Of a stretch of DNA of 64,000 bases, positions 26,689 through 35,357 are shown one piece after another. The stretch lies in the NCBI GenBank assembly GCA_937127245.1, contig CAKZLU010000023.1:1-64000 (forward strand), read 5' to 3'. Both the position numbers and the translations under genes were made by a program. Under the pieces are notes generated by a model. It searched no databases. It was not told where the DNA came from and saw nothing but the letters and a program-made list of their open reading frames with translations. Within the stretch, counting starts at the first letter, position 1, and the number at the start of each line of letters is the position of its first letter. Origin of the DNA: an uncultured Actinomycetes bacterium. Its GTDB lineage: Bacteria > Actinomycetota > Geothermincolia > Fen-727 > JACVIW01.

Positions 26689-29601
26689 ATGGTTTCAGAA
26701 GATAAGTTTGATGAACTCTTCAAATACTGCCCCCAACCGGTTAAGGAAAGATATCTTTCATTCCCTGATTTAAAGCGTCATTACCAGGCTCTTCTGGAAG
26801 GGGAATTTGAGTATGTCGCTCTCGATTTCGAAACCACCGGATTAGATCCTGAAGCTGACGCGGTTATTGAGGTAGCTGCGCTGAAAGTGAAAGGCGGTGA
26901 GGTCCAGGATAGACTTTCTTCTCTTTTAAACCCGAAAGCGCCCATCCCGCCTATAATACGCAGCCTTACAGGTATTGACGATTCCATGGTCGAGGGTTCC
27001 CCCTCTCTCGAAGAATTCTTCCCGACCTTGAGAGATTTTATCGGCGGTCTTCCGGTTGTCGCCCATTCTGAACTTGAGAAATCTTTTCTCAATCGGGCGT
27101 TCCTCGAATACACGGGAGAATCTTTTAATAATCCATACATCGACACCCTGGACCTTGGAGTAATGCTCCTTCCCTTTCTCAAAAGTCATCGCTTGTCCGA
27201 TCTATCTTTGATTTGGGGGATTGGCGGGGGCGTGGAACATAGAGCCCGGCCGGATACGGAACGCCTGGTGAAAGTTTTTGAGATACTTCAGAACGCCTTG
27301 TACAATATGCCCATTCCTTTTGTTGCAACCCTTGCAAGCCACGCTAAAGAGCAAAGTGGTCTTGCTTTTTTTCTTAACAGAGTTCTTGCTGAGCAACCCT
27401 CGGGGAAGAGGACACGCCTTGTCGACCTGTCTGAGTTGATACGGCCTGACTATAAGCTGCTTAAGGCATCGCCCTTAATCCCGTTGGCGGAAGAACCCTG
27501 GATAGACGAGTCCGAGATCTTTGATTTTTTCTCAAAAGATGGATTGCTTGCGCAGGTCGTTGAAGATTACGAGGAGCGCGACGAGCAGGTTAAGATGGCG
27601 CTCGCTGTTCGAGAAGCCATCCTCAACGATAAGTTTCTTCTCGTTGAAGCTGGCACTGGCACCGGCAAGTCTCTGGCTTATCTTTTTCCATCCGCCCTAT
27701 GGGCGGTCTCTGCCGGGGAACGAGTTGTCGTTTCAACAAAGACTTTGAATCTTCAGGATCAGTTATACACGAAGGACCTTCCTTTGATTTCAGAGGCTTT
27801 ACGCACGGGTGAGTTCAGGTACTCCATTCTAAAGGGTTACTCTAACTATGTTTGTCCAAGAAAAATTCAGAATATTATAAACGGGAAGCTCACCTTCGAG
27901 GACAAGCAGGTTGCGATTCTCGGTATGCTTCTTAACTGGCTGGCTGACGGAGGAAACGGAGACGTTTCCCTTTTAAACGTAAGCTACCTGCGCGGGCTTG
28001 ATTTTTATATCCTTGCTGACTATCGCGATTGCTCCCAGGAGGGTTGTTTATACGCGAAAAAGGGGCTTTGTCCATACAGAAACGCTTTGGAACGCGCCAA
28101 ACTATCCCATATCGTCGTGGTCAATCACTCCCTTCTGCTCACGGGAGCGGGCATCCAGTTCAGAAAGCTCGTGATTGATGAGGCTCATACACTTGAGGAT
28201 GTCGCAACCGAGCAATTCGGCATTAGATTCTCCTATGATGAGGCGAAGCGGTTCTTAAGGTTCATACACCAACCTTTTGGGGGAGACGGCTTTTTAGGGG
28301 AACTCGAGGATAGAATAAAGTCACTTATCGATGACACTTCATTTAAAAAGGCAGTTCGGTTTATCAAAAGGGCTGAATTGGTGGCTGAAAGCTGTCATGT
28401 TTTGCTGGAAGATTTTTTTGTGATGCTAAGCAAATTTTCAAATGTCGATGAGGAAGAAACAGAGGAGATAAGGTTTTCCCCACAGAGAATAAATAGGGCT
28501 GATTTTGCTGGTCTTCTCTCCGCCGGCGATGAACTCTGCATAGCTTTGGAGGAACTTGCTGAGGTACTTTCCAATTTGCTTTCGTTGTTGTCTGGTCAAA
28601 AAGAACTGGCACCAGATCTGGAGTTTGTTCTGCAGGATCTGGAAGGGAAGATTGGGCATACGGCTGAAATGAAAGAAAACCTTGAAACAATCCTTCACTC
28701 CGAGGATGAAAATTTTGCTTTGTGGGCGGTGGTGTCAGGTTCCCTCGGGATCGAAAAGCAATCGATTCAGCGGTCGCCAATAAACGTTGGTCCCTCCCTG
28801 CGGGCGTTACTTTATGACAATTTGGATACGATTTGTATGACAAGCGCAACACTTGCTATTGGCGATTCATTTGAATTTTTTAGCAAGCGGTGCGGTCTTG
28901 ATTTAATCGAAAAAGACCGGGTAAAAAAACTTGTGCTCGGCAGCTCGTTTGATTTTCACGAGCAAATGGAAATCCTCACTGTTGGCGACATGCCCGCTCC
29001 CGGTTCGCCCGATTATGAGGGTAAGCTTGCGGAGGTCATAGAAAAGGTACTTTTAGCTTCAGAGGGCGGAGCTCTTGTATTATTCACAAATAAGAAGTTA
29101 ATGGTTGATACTTATAAAGCCATCGAGGCCGATGTTTACAAGGCGGGAATATCCCTTCTTTGCCAGATGCCGCGTTACTCGCGAAGGCGTCTTACCGAGG
29201 AGTTTATCGATAATCCAAAAGCCAGTCTTTTTGGCGCCGCGAGTTTCTGGGAGGGGGTAGACGCGAAAGGCGATACTCTTCGCCTGGTGATTCTGACCAG
29301 GATTCCATTCGAGAGTCCGGGCAGGGCTGTTTTTGAAGCTCGTTGCGAGAAGCTTAAAAGCGAAGGAAGAAATGATTTCATGGAATTGAGCTTGCCATTA
29401 GCCGCTTTAAGGCTTAAACAGGGTGTAGGTAGGTTGATAAGGACGAAAAACGACAAGGGACAAGTCCTTATTCTCGACAGCAGAGTTGAGAATAAATCGT
29501 ACGGCAAGCTACTTCTTAATTCTCTACCGGGCGGTAAATTGCGCGAGGTATCGCTTAGGGAATTGACAGAGGCGATTGCCGAGTTCAAAGAAAGGTCCTA
29601 A
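26689..29601 (+). CDS. dinG: DnaQ-type exonuclease fused to DinG-family Fe-S helicase
   Basis: 970 residues. Residues about 40-200 are a DEDDh 3'-5' exonuclease (ALDFETTGLD; final HRARPDTERL), and the rest is a DinG/XPD-like superfamily 2 helicase with Walker A EAGTGTGKSLAYLFP, DEAH box VIDEAHTLED and motif VI QGVGRLIR. The Fe-S cysteines of DinG are visible as YVCPRK and DCSQEGC...GLC. It unwinds DNA, including R-loops and branched substrates, in repair. In the exonuclease the usual second aspartate appears replaced by glutamate (AHSELEKSFL), so nuclease activity is uncertain. The same fusion is known in Firmicutes. Confidence 0.9.
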   Translation: MVSEDKFDELFKYCPQPVKERYLSFPDLKRHYQALLEGEFEYVALDFETTGLDPEADAVIEVAALKVKGGEVQDRLSSLLNPKAPIPPIIRSLTGIDDSMVEGSPSLEEFFPTLRDFIGGLPVVAHSELEKSFLNRAFLEYTGESFNNPYIDTLDLGVMLLPFLKSHRLSDLSLIWGIGGGVEHRARPDTERLVKVFEILQNALYNMPIPFVATLASHAKEQSGLAFFLNRVLAEQPSGKRTRLVDLSELIRPDYKLLKASPLIPLAEEPWIDESEIFDFFSKDGLLAQVVEDYEERDEQVKMALAVREAILNDKFLLVEAGTGTGKSLAYLFPSALWAVSAGERVVVSTKTLNLQDQLYTKDLPLISEALRTGEFRYSILKGYSNYVCPRKIQNIINGKLTFEDKQVAILGMLLNWLADGGNGDVSLLNVSYLRGLDFYILADYRDCSQEGCLYAKKGLCPYRNALERAKLSHIVVVNHSLLLTGAGIQFRKLVIDEAHTLEDVATEQFGIRFSYDEAKRFLRFIHQPFGGDGFLGELEDRIKSLIDDTSFKKAVRFIKRAELVAESCHVLLEDFFVMLSKFSNVDEEETEEIRFSPQRINRADFAGLLSAGDELCIALEELAEVLSNLLSLLSGQKELAPDLEFVLQDLEGKIGHTAEMKENLETILHSEDENFALWAVVSGSLGIEKQSIQRSPINVGPSLRALLYDNLDTICMTSATLAIGDSFEFFSKRCGLDLIEKDRVKKLVLGSSFDFHEQMEILTVGDMPAPGSPDYEGKLAEVIEKVLLASEGGALVLFTNKKLMVDTYKAIEADVYKAGISLLCQMPRYSRRRLTEEFIDNPKASLFGAASFWEGVDAKGDTLRLVILTRIPFESPGRAVFEARCEKLKSEGRNDFMELSLPLAALRLKQGVGRLIRTKNDKGQVLILDSRVENKSYGKLLLNSLPGGKLREVSLRELTEAIAEFKERS

Positions 29602-29614
29602 TCAAAGAAACGTG

Positions 29615-30565
29615 CTAATCGAGGATACGCACGGTCACGAGCCTCCTTCCGAAGGCGTATACTTCTTGGAGCGTGTCAAAGCAAAGGTCAATCCGGTTTC
29701 CTTTTATCGCGGATCCCGTATCACCCGCGATGGCGTATCCATATCCGTCAATGTAAAGCCTCGTTCCGAGCGGAATGACTCTTGGGTCGACAGCCACAAC
29801 CCCTTTCTGGGCGCGCATGCCGGTTGCTGTGCCGTAGTCAAGACCTGGCTCAAGCGGGCAGTAAGCGGTCGCTATCATTGTCAGGACTTTTCTTCCTGCT
29901 GGTTTTGTCGAATCGACCTCGTTGAGTTCACGCATTTTTTGCTGTACCATTTGCGCGCTTGTTTCGACCGAGCTGTTGTTTCCGCCGGCTCTGGTCAGTA
30001 TGGAGTTTCTTTCCTCTCTCTTTTTCTCGAGATTCTTGATCTTCTGGGTGACCTCTTCTTTTATGGTTTCGAGTTCTTTCGCGTACGTCTTCATCTCCGA
30101 GATGCTCTTTTTAAGCCTCGAAACCTCTTTCTTCATATCGCTCAATAGCCGCATGTCGTTTTGCATTATTTTCTTAGATAACTCGGCGAGGTTTAAATAA
30201 TCGGTGACGTCATCGGCAGCAAGAATAATCATGAGCTCGTTTGTCCGGCCGTTAACATAGATGCTACGCGCCCTTTCCGCAAGCGCTTTCTTCTTGTTTT
30301 TTACTCTTGTCTTCAAGGTTTCCGCTCTTTCATTCGCGCCGCGTATTTTTTCTTGGAGGATATCCAGCTTGCTTTTCAGGGAAACGATTTTATTTCTTGC
30401 GTCTCTGATCTCGCAGTCGATTCTCACAATTTCATTGACTACCGCTCCAGGTCCGGAACTTGCGGCAGGTTCCGAAAAGACCGGGATGGAGCATGCAAGA
30501 AGAAACGCGAGAGAAACGGCAGCGGTAAGTGCGCCGCGCAGAAAAATGACGCGCAAAGAACCCAT
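29615..30565 (-). CDS. Secreted coiled-coil protein with C-terminal 3D domain
   Basis: About 316 residues. A signal peptide (GALTAAVSLAFLLACSIPVF) is followed by two long coiled coils (residues roughly 50-220) and a C-terminal 3D domain with ATAYCPLEPGLDYGTATG, GVVAVDPRVIPLGT and AGDTGSAIKGNRIDLCF, whose three aspartates are the catalytic triad of this lytic-transglycosylase-like fold. It probably cleaves or remodels peptidoglycan outside the cell. The frame is open to 30670, but ATG 30565 has an aaagg site and places the signal peptide at the N-terminus. Confidence 0.85.
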   Translation of the reverse strand: MGSLRVIFLRGALTAAVSLAFLLACSIPVFSEPAASSGPGAVVNEIVRIDCEIRDARNKIVSLKSKLDILQEKIRGANERAETLKTRVKNKKKALAERARSIYVNGRTNELMIILAADDVTDYLNLAELSKKIMQNDMRLLSDMKKEVSRLKKSISEMKTYAKELETIKEEVTQKIKNLEKKREERNSILTRAGGNNSSVETSAQMVQQKMRELNEVDSTKPAGRKVLTMIATAYCPLEPGLDYGTATGMRAQKGVVAVDPRVIPLGTRLYIDGYGYAIAGDTGSAIKGNRIDLCFDTLQEVYAFGRRLVTVRILD

Positions 30566-30752
30566 GGAGCCTTTTTTCTTTTGGCTCCATTTTAGAAAAC
30601 CAGATAAGTTTGATATGTCCTTTCCATCCACAGCGGACGATATTTTATGAAATTTTGACAAAAGGGGCAAGTTCGTTGCTTCTTTGTGTCGGGATGAGCA
30701 ATATCAAGGATTTGCAGAAATATTAGAATATACTGTTATCAAGTGATCTTTT

Positions 30753-31490
30753 ATGGGACTGAAAGCGGTTTGTGTCTTTAAAAGATTTCCAGGACAGAGG
30801 TTTGACGTGGTCGATTTTAAATGTGAGAAGGTAAGAATTGCATATGCCAGGGGTGACATTGAGACCCTTTTGGAGCTTATAAGAAAGGGAACCCCTGAAG
30901 TACGCAGAGAAGCACTGTACGCTCTGGCGCAGTCGGGTTTTTCGGACGCGGGCATGGTTTTAAAAGAAATAGCGAAAAATAGATGGAACGAGCACCCCGA
31001 AACGAGGATCGTGGCGTTGCAAAGCCTGGAATCGCTCTCCGAAAAAGACGCGTACGCAGATTTCGTGGAGGATTTTATAACGGGTGAGAGCAGGATTGTT
31101 GAGAAAGCGGCGAGAAAAATACTTTCAAGAATCGACCCCGCGGGTTTCCCGAACAGGCTCGCAAGGCGAGGCTGCACCGATCATGGGGCGATGAACGTTT
31201 ACGGAAGGTCCCGCTCGACTACCGCGATTCCTCTGATAAGGGATTTTCTTATGGATTGCGCCTCGAGGGGAGAGTTTACCGCGGGAGGAATATGGGGGAG
31301 AGTTTATGCGGGTCTAAGGGCCCTGGAAAAAATCGGGACGACGGAAGCTTTTGAAACAATCTCCCTATTTACTGATGCAGCGATGAGTCACGGGCAACCA
31401 GACGAGAAATCGATTGCCTTTCAAAGGTATTTGAAGGTTCTTGATGCTGCCAGGTTCGCGATGGAGAAAAGGAGAGCGGATGGCTTTTGA
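30753..31490 (+). CDS. HEAT-repeat protein
   Basis: 245 residues of alternating amphipathic helices. TPEVRREALYALAQSG, NEHPETRIVALQSLESL and RIVEKAARKILSRI are successive HEAT/PBS-lyase-type repeats. No catalytic motif, signal peptide or membrane span is seen, so a cytoplasmic scaffold is likely. It is divergent from the 3D-domain gene and lies upstream of the L,D-transpeptidase. No specific function can be given. Confidence 0.7.
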   Translation: MGLKAVCVFKRFPGQRFDVVDFKCEKVRIAYARGDIETLLELIRKGTPEVRREALYALAQSGFSDAGMVLKEIAKNRWNEHPETRIVALQSLESLSEKDAYADFVEDFITGESRIVEKAARKILSRIDPAGFPNRLARRGCTDHGAMNVYGRSRSTTAIPLIRDFLMDCASRGEFTAGGIWGRVYAGLRALEKIGTTEAFETISLFTDAAMSHGQPDEKSIAFQRYLKVLDAARFAMEKRRADGF

Positions 31491-31620
31491 ATCAGTCGAG
31501 GAGTTGAATTTTGCTCAAGTGATATTTAAATCTTTGAGTCCCCGAATTGAGTCGGGAATTGATAAGAAGTATTGAGTTATGGCTTAAAGATCCCGTTTTT
31601 TGAGGTTTTGAGGTGGAAAA

Positions 31621-32757
31621 TTGAAGTTCAACGGGGCAGTGCTTGAGACCGCCGAATGGATAGCTGAAAAGAGTCTATCCAGAGTCATCCTTTTGGTTGC
31701 GTCAATTTTTCTTTTGGTGATATTTGTTGGATTTTTTTCTTACTTAATAGGCCTGGAAATAGCCAACTCAAACGAGATTCCCCCTGGCGTGAGCGTTGCG
31801 GGCGTTGACGTCTCGAATTTGAGCAGGGAAGATGCGGTTGCCAAATGCCAGAGGGCGCTTGCTGAGGTCTCAGACAAACCCCTTACGATCAAAGTGGACG
31901 ATGAGGAATACAAAATAACGCCTGCTGAAATTGGCCTAAGGCTTGATTTTGAGAAGATGGTGGGGGAGGCCTACAGGCGCGCCTGGAAGGTCAATTTTGC
32001 AGAGAGGCTATTTCGTAGATTGATAAACAGACCCAGGAAAATAGACGTATGGTTAATGGCTGTGAAAAATGACGATGCGCTTAAGGCGTTTGTCGAGCGT
32101 GCGCTCGCGCAGATAAACAGACCTCCCCAGAACGCTTACATTGACTTCACTTCAGGGGAACCTGTAATTGTTCCAGCCAAAGACGGAAGGTATGCGGAAT
32201 TCGACCAGGTTTATGAGGCTGTCGGACACGCGATTTGCACCAAGGGAAGAACAGTACAGGTCATTGTCAAGAGAACGCCCGCGGAAATAAACGACAGTGT
32301 TTTCGGCAGATTTATCGTGATAAATCTTGCCGCTCACACCCTCACCCTGTACGAGAGAGAAAAACCGCTTGCGAGATATCCGGTAGCCTGCGGTTCAGCC
32401 GCTTATCCCTCACCCCCTGGTCAGTGGAAAATCGTTTCCAAGCAAAAGAACCCAGCTTGGCGCAACCCTGGTACGGCGTGGGCCGCCTCGATGCCTCCTT
32501 ACATTCCCCCTGGTCCCGGAAACCCGCTCGGAACAAGGGCTCTGGCGCTTAACGCGTCTGGAGTTCTTATACACGGAACCCCCTCGCCATGGTCCATTGG
32601 AAGGTCGGTTTCACACGGCTGCATAAGAATGTACATGCGCGATGTAGAGGCCCTTTTTGAGATGGTCGAGGTGAACACGCCCGTTTACATCATAAAGTCA
32701 GCCGGAAATCCCGGATTTGACGTCACAAAAACGCCCCCCTGGATGAGGCCGGGGTAG
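31621..32757 (+). CDS. L,D-transpeptidase (YkuD) with PG-binding domain
   Basis: 378 residues. A membrane anchor (VILLVASIFLLVIFVGFF) is followed by a putative peptidoglycan-binding domain type 4 (PPGVSVAGVDVSNLSREDAV) and a C-terminal YkuD domain with the catalytic SHGCIRM motif and HGTPSPWSIGRSV upstream of it. It makes 3-3 cross-links in the wall or attaches proteins to it. Start is TTG 31621 with a gaggtgg site. The order of domains is typical of Gram-positive-type enzymes such as actinobacterial and clostridial ones. Confidence 0.92.
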   Translation: MKFNGAVLETAEWIAEKSLSRVILLVASIFLLVIFVGFFSYLIGLEIANSNEIPPGVSVAGVDVSNLSREDAVAKCQRALAEVSDKPLTIKVDDEEYKITPAEIGLRLDFEKMVGEAYRRAWKVNFAERLFRRLINRPRKIDVWLMAVKNDDALKAFVERALAQINRPPQNAYIDFTSGEPVIVPAKDGRYAEFDQVYEAVGHAICTKGRTVQVIVKRTPAEINDSVFGRFIVINLAAHTLTLYEREKPLARYPVACGSAAYPSPPGQWKIVSKQKNPAWRNPGTAWAASMPPYIPPGPGNPLGTRALALNASGVLIHGTPSPWSIGRSVSHGCIRMYMRDVEALFEMVEVNTPVYIIKSAGNPGFDVTKTPPWMRPG

Positions 32758-32759
32758 AC

Positions 32760-32790
32760 AGCTTTTGATTTTATTCGAATCACAAAAGCT
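32760..32790 (+). terminator. Candidate terminator hairpin
   Basis: AGCTTTTG (32760-32767) and CAAAAGCT (32783-32790) form an eight-base stem three bases after the L,D-transpeptidase stop. The T-run after it is weak (tatctatgttt). Confidence 0.4.
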
Positions 32791-33001
32791 TATCTATGTT
32801 TAACCGGACTCCAAGAGTTTTTCGTTGTAGGCCTGATTGCCGCATACTGCCTTAGAAGGGATAAATAATGCAATCGTTTTCTCCCTGTCTTATAATCAAT
32901 CGGAATTTTATGTCCGCGGAAGTAGGAAGAGGCTCCACCTGTTGGAAGCCTGCGGTAGGGTTTATGAGTGTTCGTTTGTTTTTCTAAAAAGGAGGTATTA
33001 A

Positions 33002-34207
33002 TTGTCGACTATTAACAGGAAATTGCTACGAGCGCTTGCCTTCGGTCTTGCCCCAACTATATTCCCCGTCTCCGCTATGGTTTCGCATGCGATAGACCTG
33101 AAAGCAAAAGAGCAAAAATATCGCAGAGAGAGGTTATTCTCAGGCGAAAGGTATCCCTATGTGGCAGCGAACGGAAACAAACCGAAATCCATGGCTGAAA
33201 TCTTAGAGGAGCTCAGGTCTGTTCCCTTAAACTCGAACATGCTCGGAGGAATATCCTCGACTCTTGTTTTCAGCATGGCTGATGTTATCCCGATGATGCT
33301 CGAATGCCGCAAGTCAACCTGCGGCGTGGTTTATAAATATCCCAGTGAATTCGAGAGGGTGGTTATAAAATCTGAGGACGGGACACCTTTATGCGCAATG
33401 GTTGGCATCCATAAAGACGGACGCAAACGCCCCGCGCTTATTATGGTCCACGGGCTTTTCGGGAGCAAAAGCGTGTGGTTTTCTCAGCAAGTTGTCTTAT
33501 CCGCATATTACGGCTGGGGTTACAACGTTATGGCTCTTGACTTGAGATTTTTCGGGGAGAGTAAGTTGTATTCGGATGCGCCGGGCACGGGCGGTTGGAA
33601 AGAGGGGCAGGATATTATTGCCGCTGCCAGATACATGAAATCTCTGCCGGAGGTAACGTCCGTTGCCGTGATGGGAGGTAGCTACGGCGGCGCTTCAGCG
33701 ATGTGTGCCGCCTATCAGAGCGAACCCAGAGATTTGATTGACGGGGGTATCATCTCCTGGGGAGGGTACGGATATATGCCCGACCAGGTCAGATTCATAA
33801 GCACCCTTCCGAAACCAAGTGAGCCCTTTTTCACTTTCTATTTCTATTTCATGGGTTGTTTCACTCTCACCCTCGGGGGCAAAGTGCTGACGTTCAGGAA
33901 TTTCGAGGAATACCTTAGAAAACATTCGGCCTCGTATTACGGCGTGGACGGAGATTTCATTCTCGAAAAAAGCAGCGCTGCGCTGCACTTCGATGAGGTC
34001 AAAACGCCGCTCTTTATAATAAACTCCCAAGACGACCCGATAATTCCAGCCTCTCAAGCAAAATTCATGGAGGAGCGCTCTCGGTCCAATCCCAATATTA
34101 AGGTCTGGCTTATGGAAAGAGGGGGTCACTGCGCGTTTTCTGTTGTTGACAGGCAGTGGATGAGCCGGGTGACCCGCGGGTTTTTCAACTACTGGGCAAA
34201 AACTTGA
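33002..34207 (+). CDS. Alpha/beta hydrolase
   Basis: 401 residues. The oxyanion region is MVHGLFGSKS, the nucleophile elbow GGSYGGASAM, the acid INSQDDPIIPA and the histidine GGHCAF, a full alpha/beta-hydrolase triad. An N-terminal hydrophobic stretch (LAFGLAPTIFPVSAMVSHAI) may be a signal or membrane anchor. TTG at 33002 has a very strong aaaggagg site seven bases upstream. By length and insert it resembles prolyl-oligopeptidase or acyl hydrolases of the 2-hydroxymuconic type, but the substrate is not recognisable. Confidence 0.8.
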   Translation: MSTINRKLLRALAFGLAPTIFPVSAMVSHAIDLKAKEQKYRRERLFSGERYPYVAANGNKPKSMAEILEELRSVPLNSNMLGGISSTLVFSMADVIPMMLECRKSTCGVVYKYPSEFERVVIKSEDGTPLCAMVGIHKDGRKRPALIMVHGLFGSKSVWFSQQVVLSAYYGWGYNVMALDLRFFGESKLYSDAPGTGGWKEGQDIIAAARYMKSLPEVTSVAVMGGSYGGASAMCAAYQSEPRDLIDGGIISWGGYGYMPDQVRFISTLPKPSEPFFTFYFYFMGCFTLTLGGKVLTFRNFEEYLRKHSASYYGVDGDFILEKSSAALHFDEVKTPLFIINSQDDPIIPASQAKFMEERSRSNPNIKVWLMERGGHCAFSVVDRQWMSRVTRGFFNYWAKT

Positions 34208-34279
34208 TAAATTTTCGCTTGAGTGCTTTTTCAAACAAGCGCCGGGGCGCTTTGAATTGGTTGTAAACGAGGTTGGAGT

Positions 34280-35209
34280 TTGGAATTCTTAAAAGCCATC
34301 TTCTACCTGACAATATTTCCTGGACTTCTCACCTGCGTCTTTGGCGGAGTCTTTGTTTGTCTGATCTGGGGTTGGGCGAACCGCAGTATCAAAAAAAGGA
34401 GAAGATGTCAGAGCGGTCAATCGAGTACCTTCACTCTCGAAAGCTTGAAATCGGAAGCGCTCGACCACATTGGGCGGGGATCCGTATACTGGGTAGGGTC
34501 GTCTGTATGTTTCGCCGCTCTCTCCTGGGCTATGTGCATTACACTGGGTGTGCTTGATGGCGATATCTTTATTCTATACGCAATCATTCTCCTATACCTG
34601 GGCGCCTCTGCCCTCTCGATTCTGCTTTTGGGGTCCCGCTCGAAAATATCTGTGGCGACCGTAATTCGTGGTGTACCACCTTGCGTTCTGATTTCCTTGA
34701 TCGGAGTCCTCGTGGTTGCCTACTTTACAACAGGTGAGCTTGCTTTGACAAAGATAAGATTGTGGCAGAATATAAACGGTCCGGTTCTTCTCTCCGCCGA
34801 GGGTGGGATTTTGCACATCATTGCCAGGGTTATGGTGTTTATCGCTTTTCTTTTGTCGGTTTGTCGGGTACTTGCGATGCAGCAAGGAAGCCGTTGTATC
34901 GCGGAGAACGGGGAAGTGTGTATGTCTCGGGATGAGCCCGAAGAAACTGACGTGCCCGATGTGCATAAACTGCTCCGGTTTTCTTTCCTGTTTCTTCTCG
35001 AGTTTTTGCTTCTCTCAGTCTTTCTGGGGCTGCCGCTTCGCCCGGAGCTGGATGCGGTTTTGAGGTTTGTGACTCTTCTGCCCTTGGTGCTTCTTACTTC
35101 GTCCATATCCGCATGTATTACAGACCAAGGAGCGAAAGCAGATTTTGCGATTGTAGGAACGGCTGTTGCGTTTGCCTCGTTTGGGATAATCTTGGTTTCG
35201 CTTGCTTGA
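34280..35209 (+). CDS. NuoH/HycD-like membrane subunit (divergent)
   Basis: 309 residues with about eight hydrophobic helices. The N-terminal FPGLLTCVFGGVFVCLIWGW followed by a basic loop resembles the first helix and loop of complex-I subunit H and of the Ech/formate hydrogenlyase subunit, but the usual RxGP-type loop is not preserved. The next gene encodes a subunit-N/L-like antiporter, which strengthens the assignment. No hydrophilic complex-I or hydrogenase genes are in the window. Start is TTG 34280 after a ttggag site. The family assignment is tentative. Confidence 0.5.
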   Translation: MEFLKAIFYLTIFPGLLTCVFGGVFVCLIWGWANRSIKKRRRCQSGQSSTFTLESLKSEALDHIGRGSVYWVGSSVCFAALSWAMCITLGVLDGDIFILYAIILLYLGASALSILLLGSRSKISVATVIRGVPPCVLISLIGVLVVAYFTTGELALTKIRLWQNINGPVLLSAEGGILHIIARVMVFIAFLLSVCRVLAMQQGSRCIAENGEVCMSRDEPEETDVPDVHKLLRFSFLFLLEFLLLSVFLGLPLRPELDAVLRFVTLLPLVLLTSSISACITDQGAKADFAIVGTAVAFASFGIILVSLA

Positions 35210-35357
35210 GTCAATATAAAGGTGTAATCGGAAAAGGCAACAGAGCGTGAATTTTTCAGGGCACACGCGTTAGCATGAGCCTTATAACTTTAAAAGCCTC
35301 ACACTATCTGTGAGCCCAGACTATTTTCACCCGATGTTAAGAGTCAGGAGGACCAAT

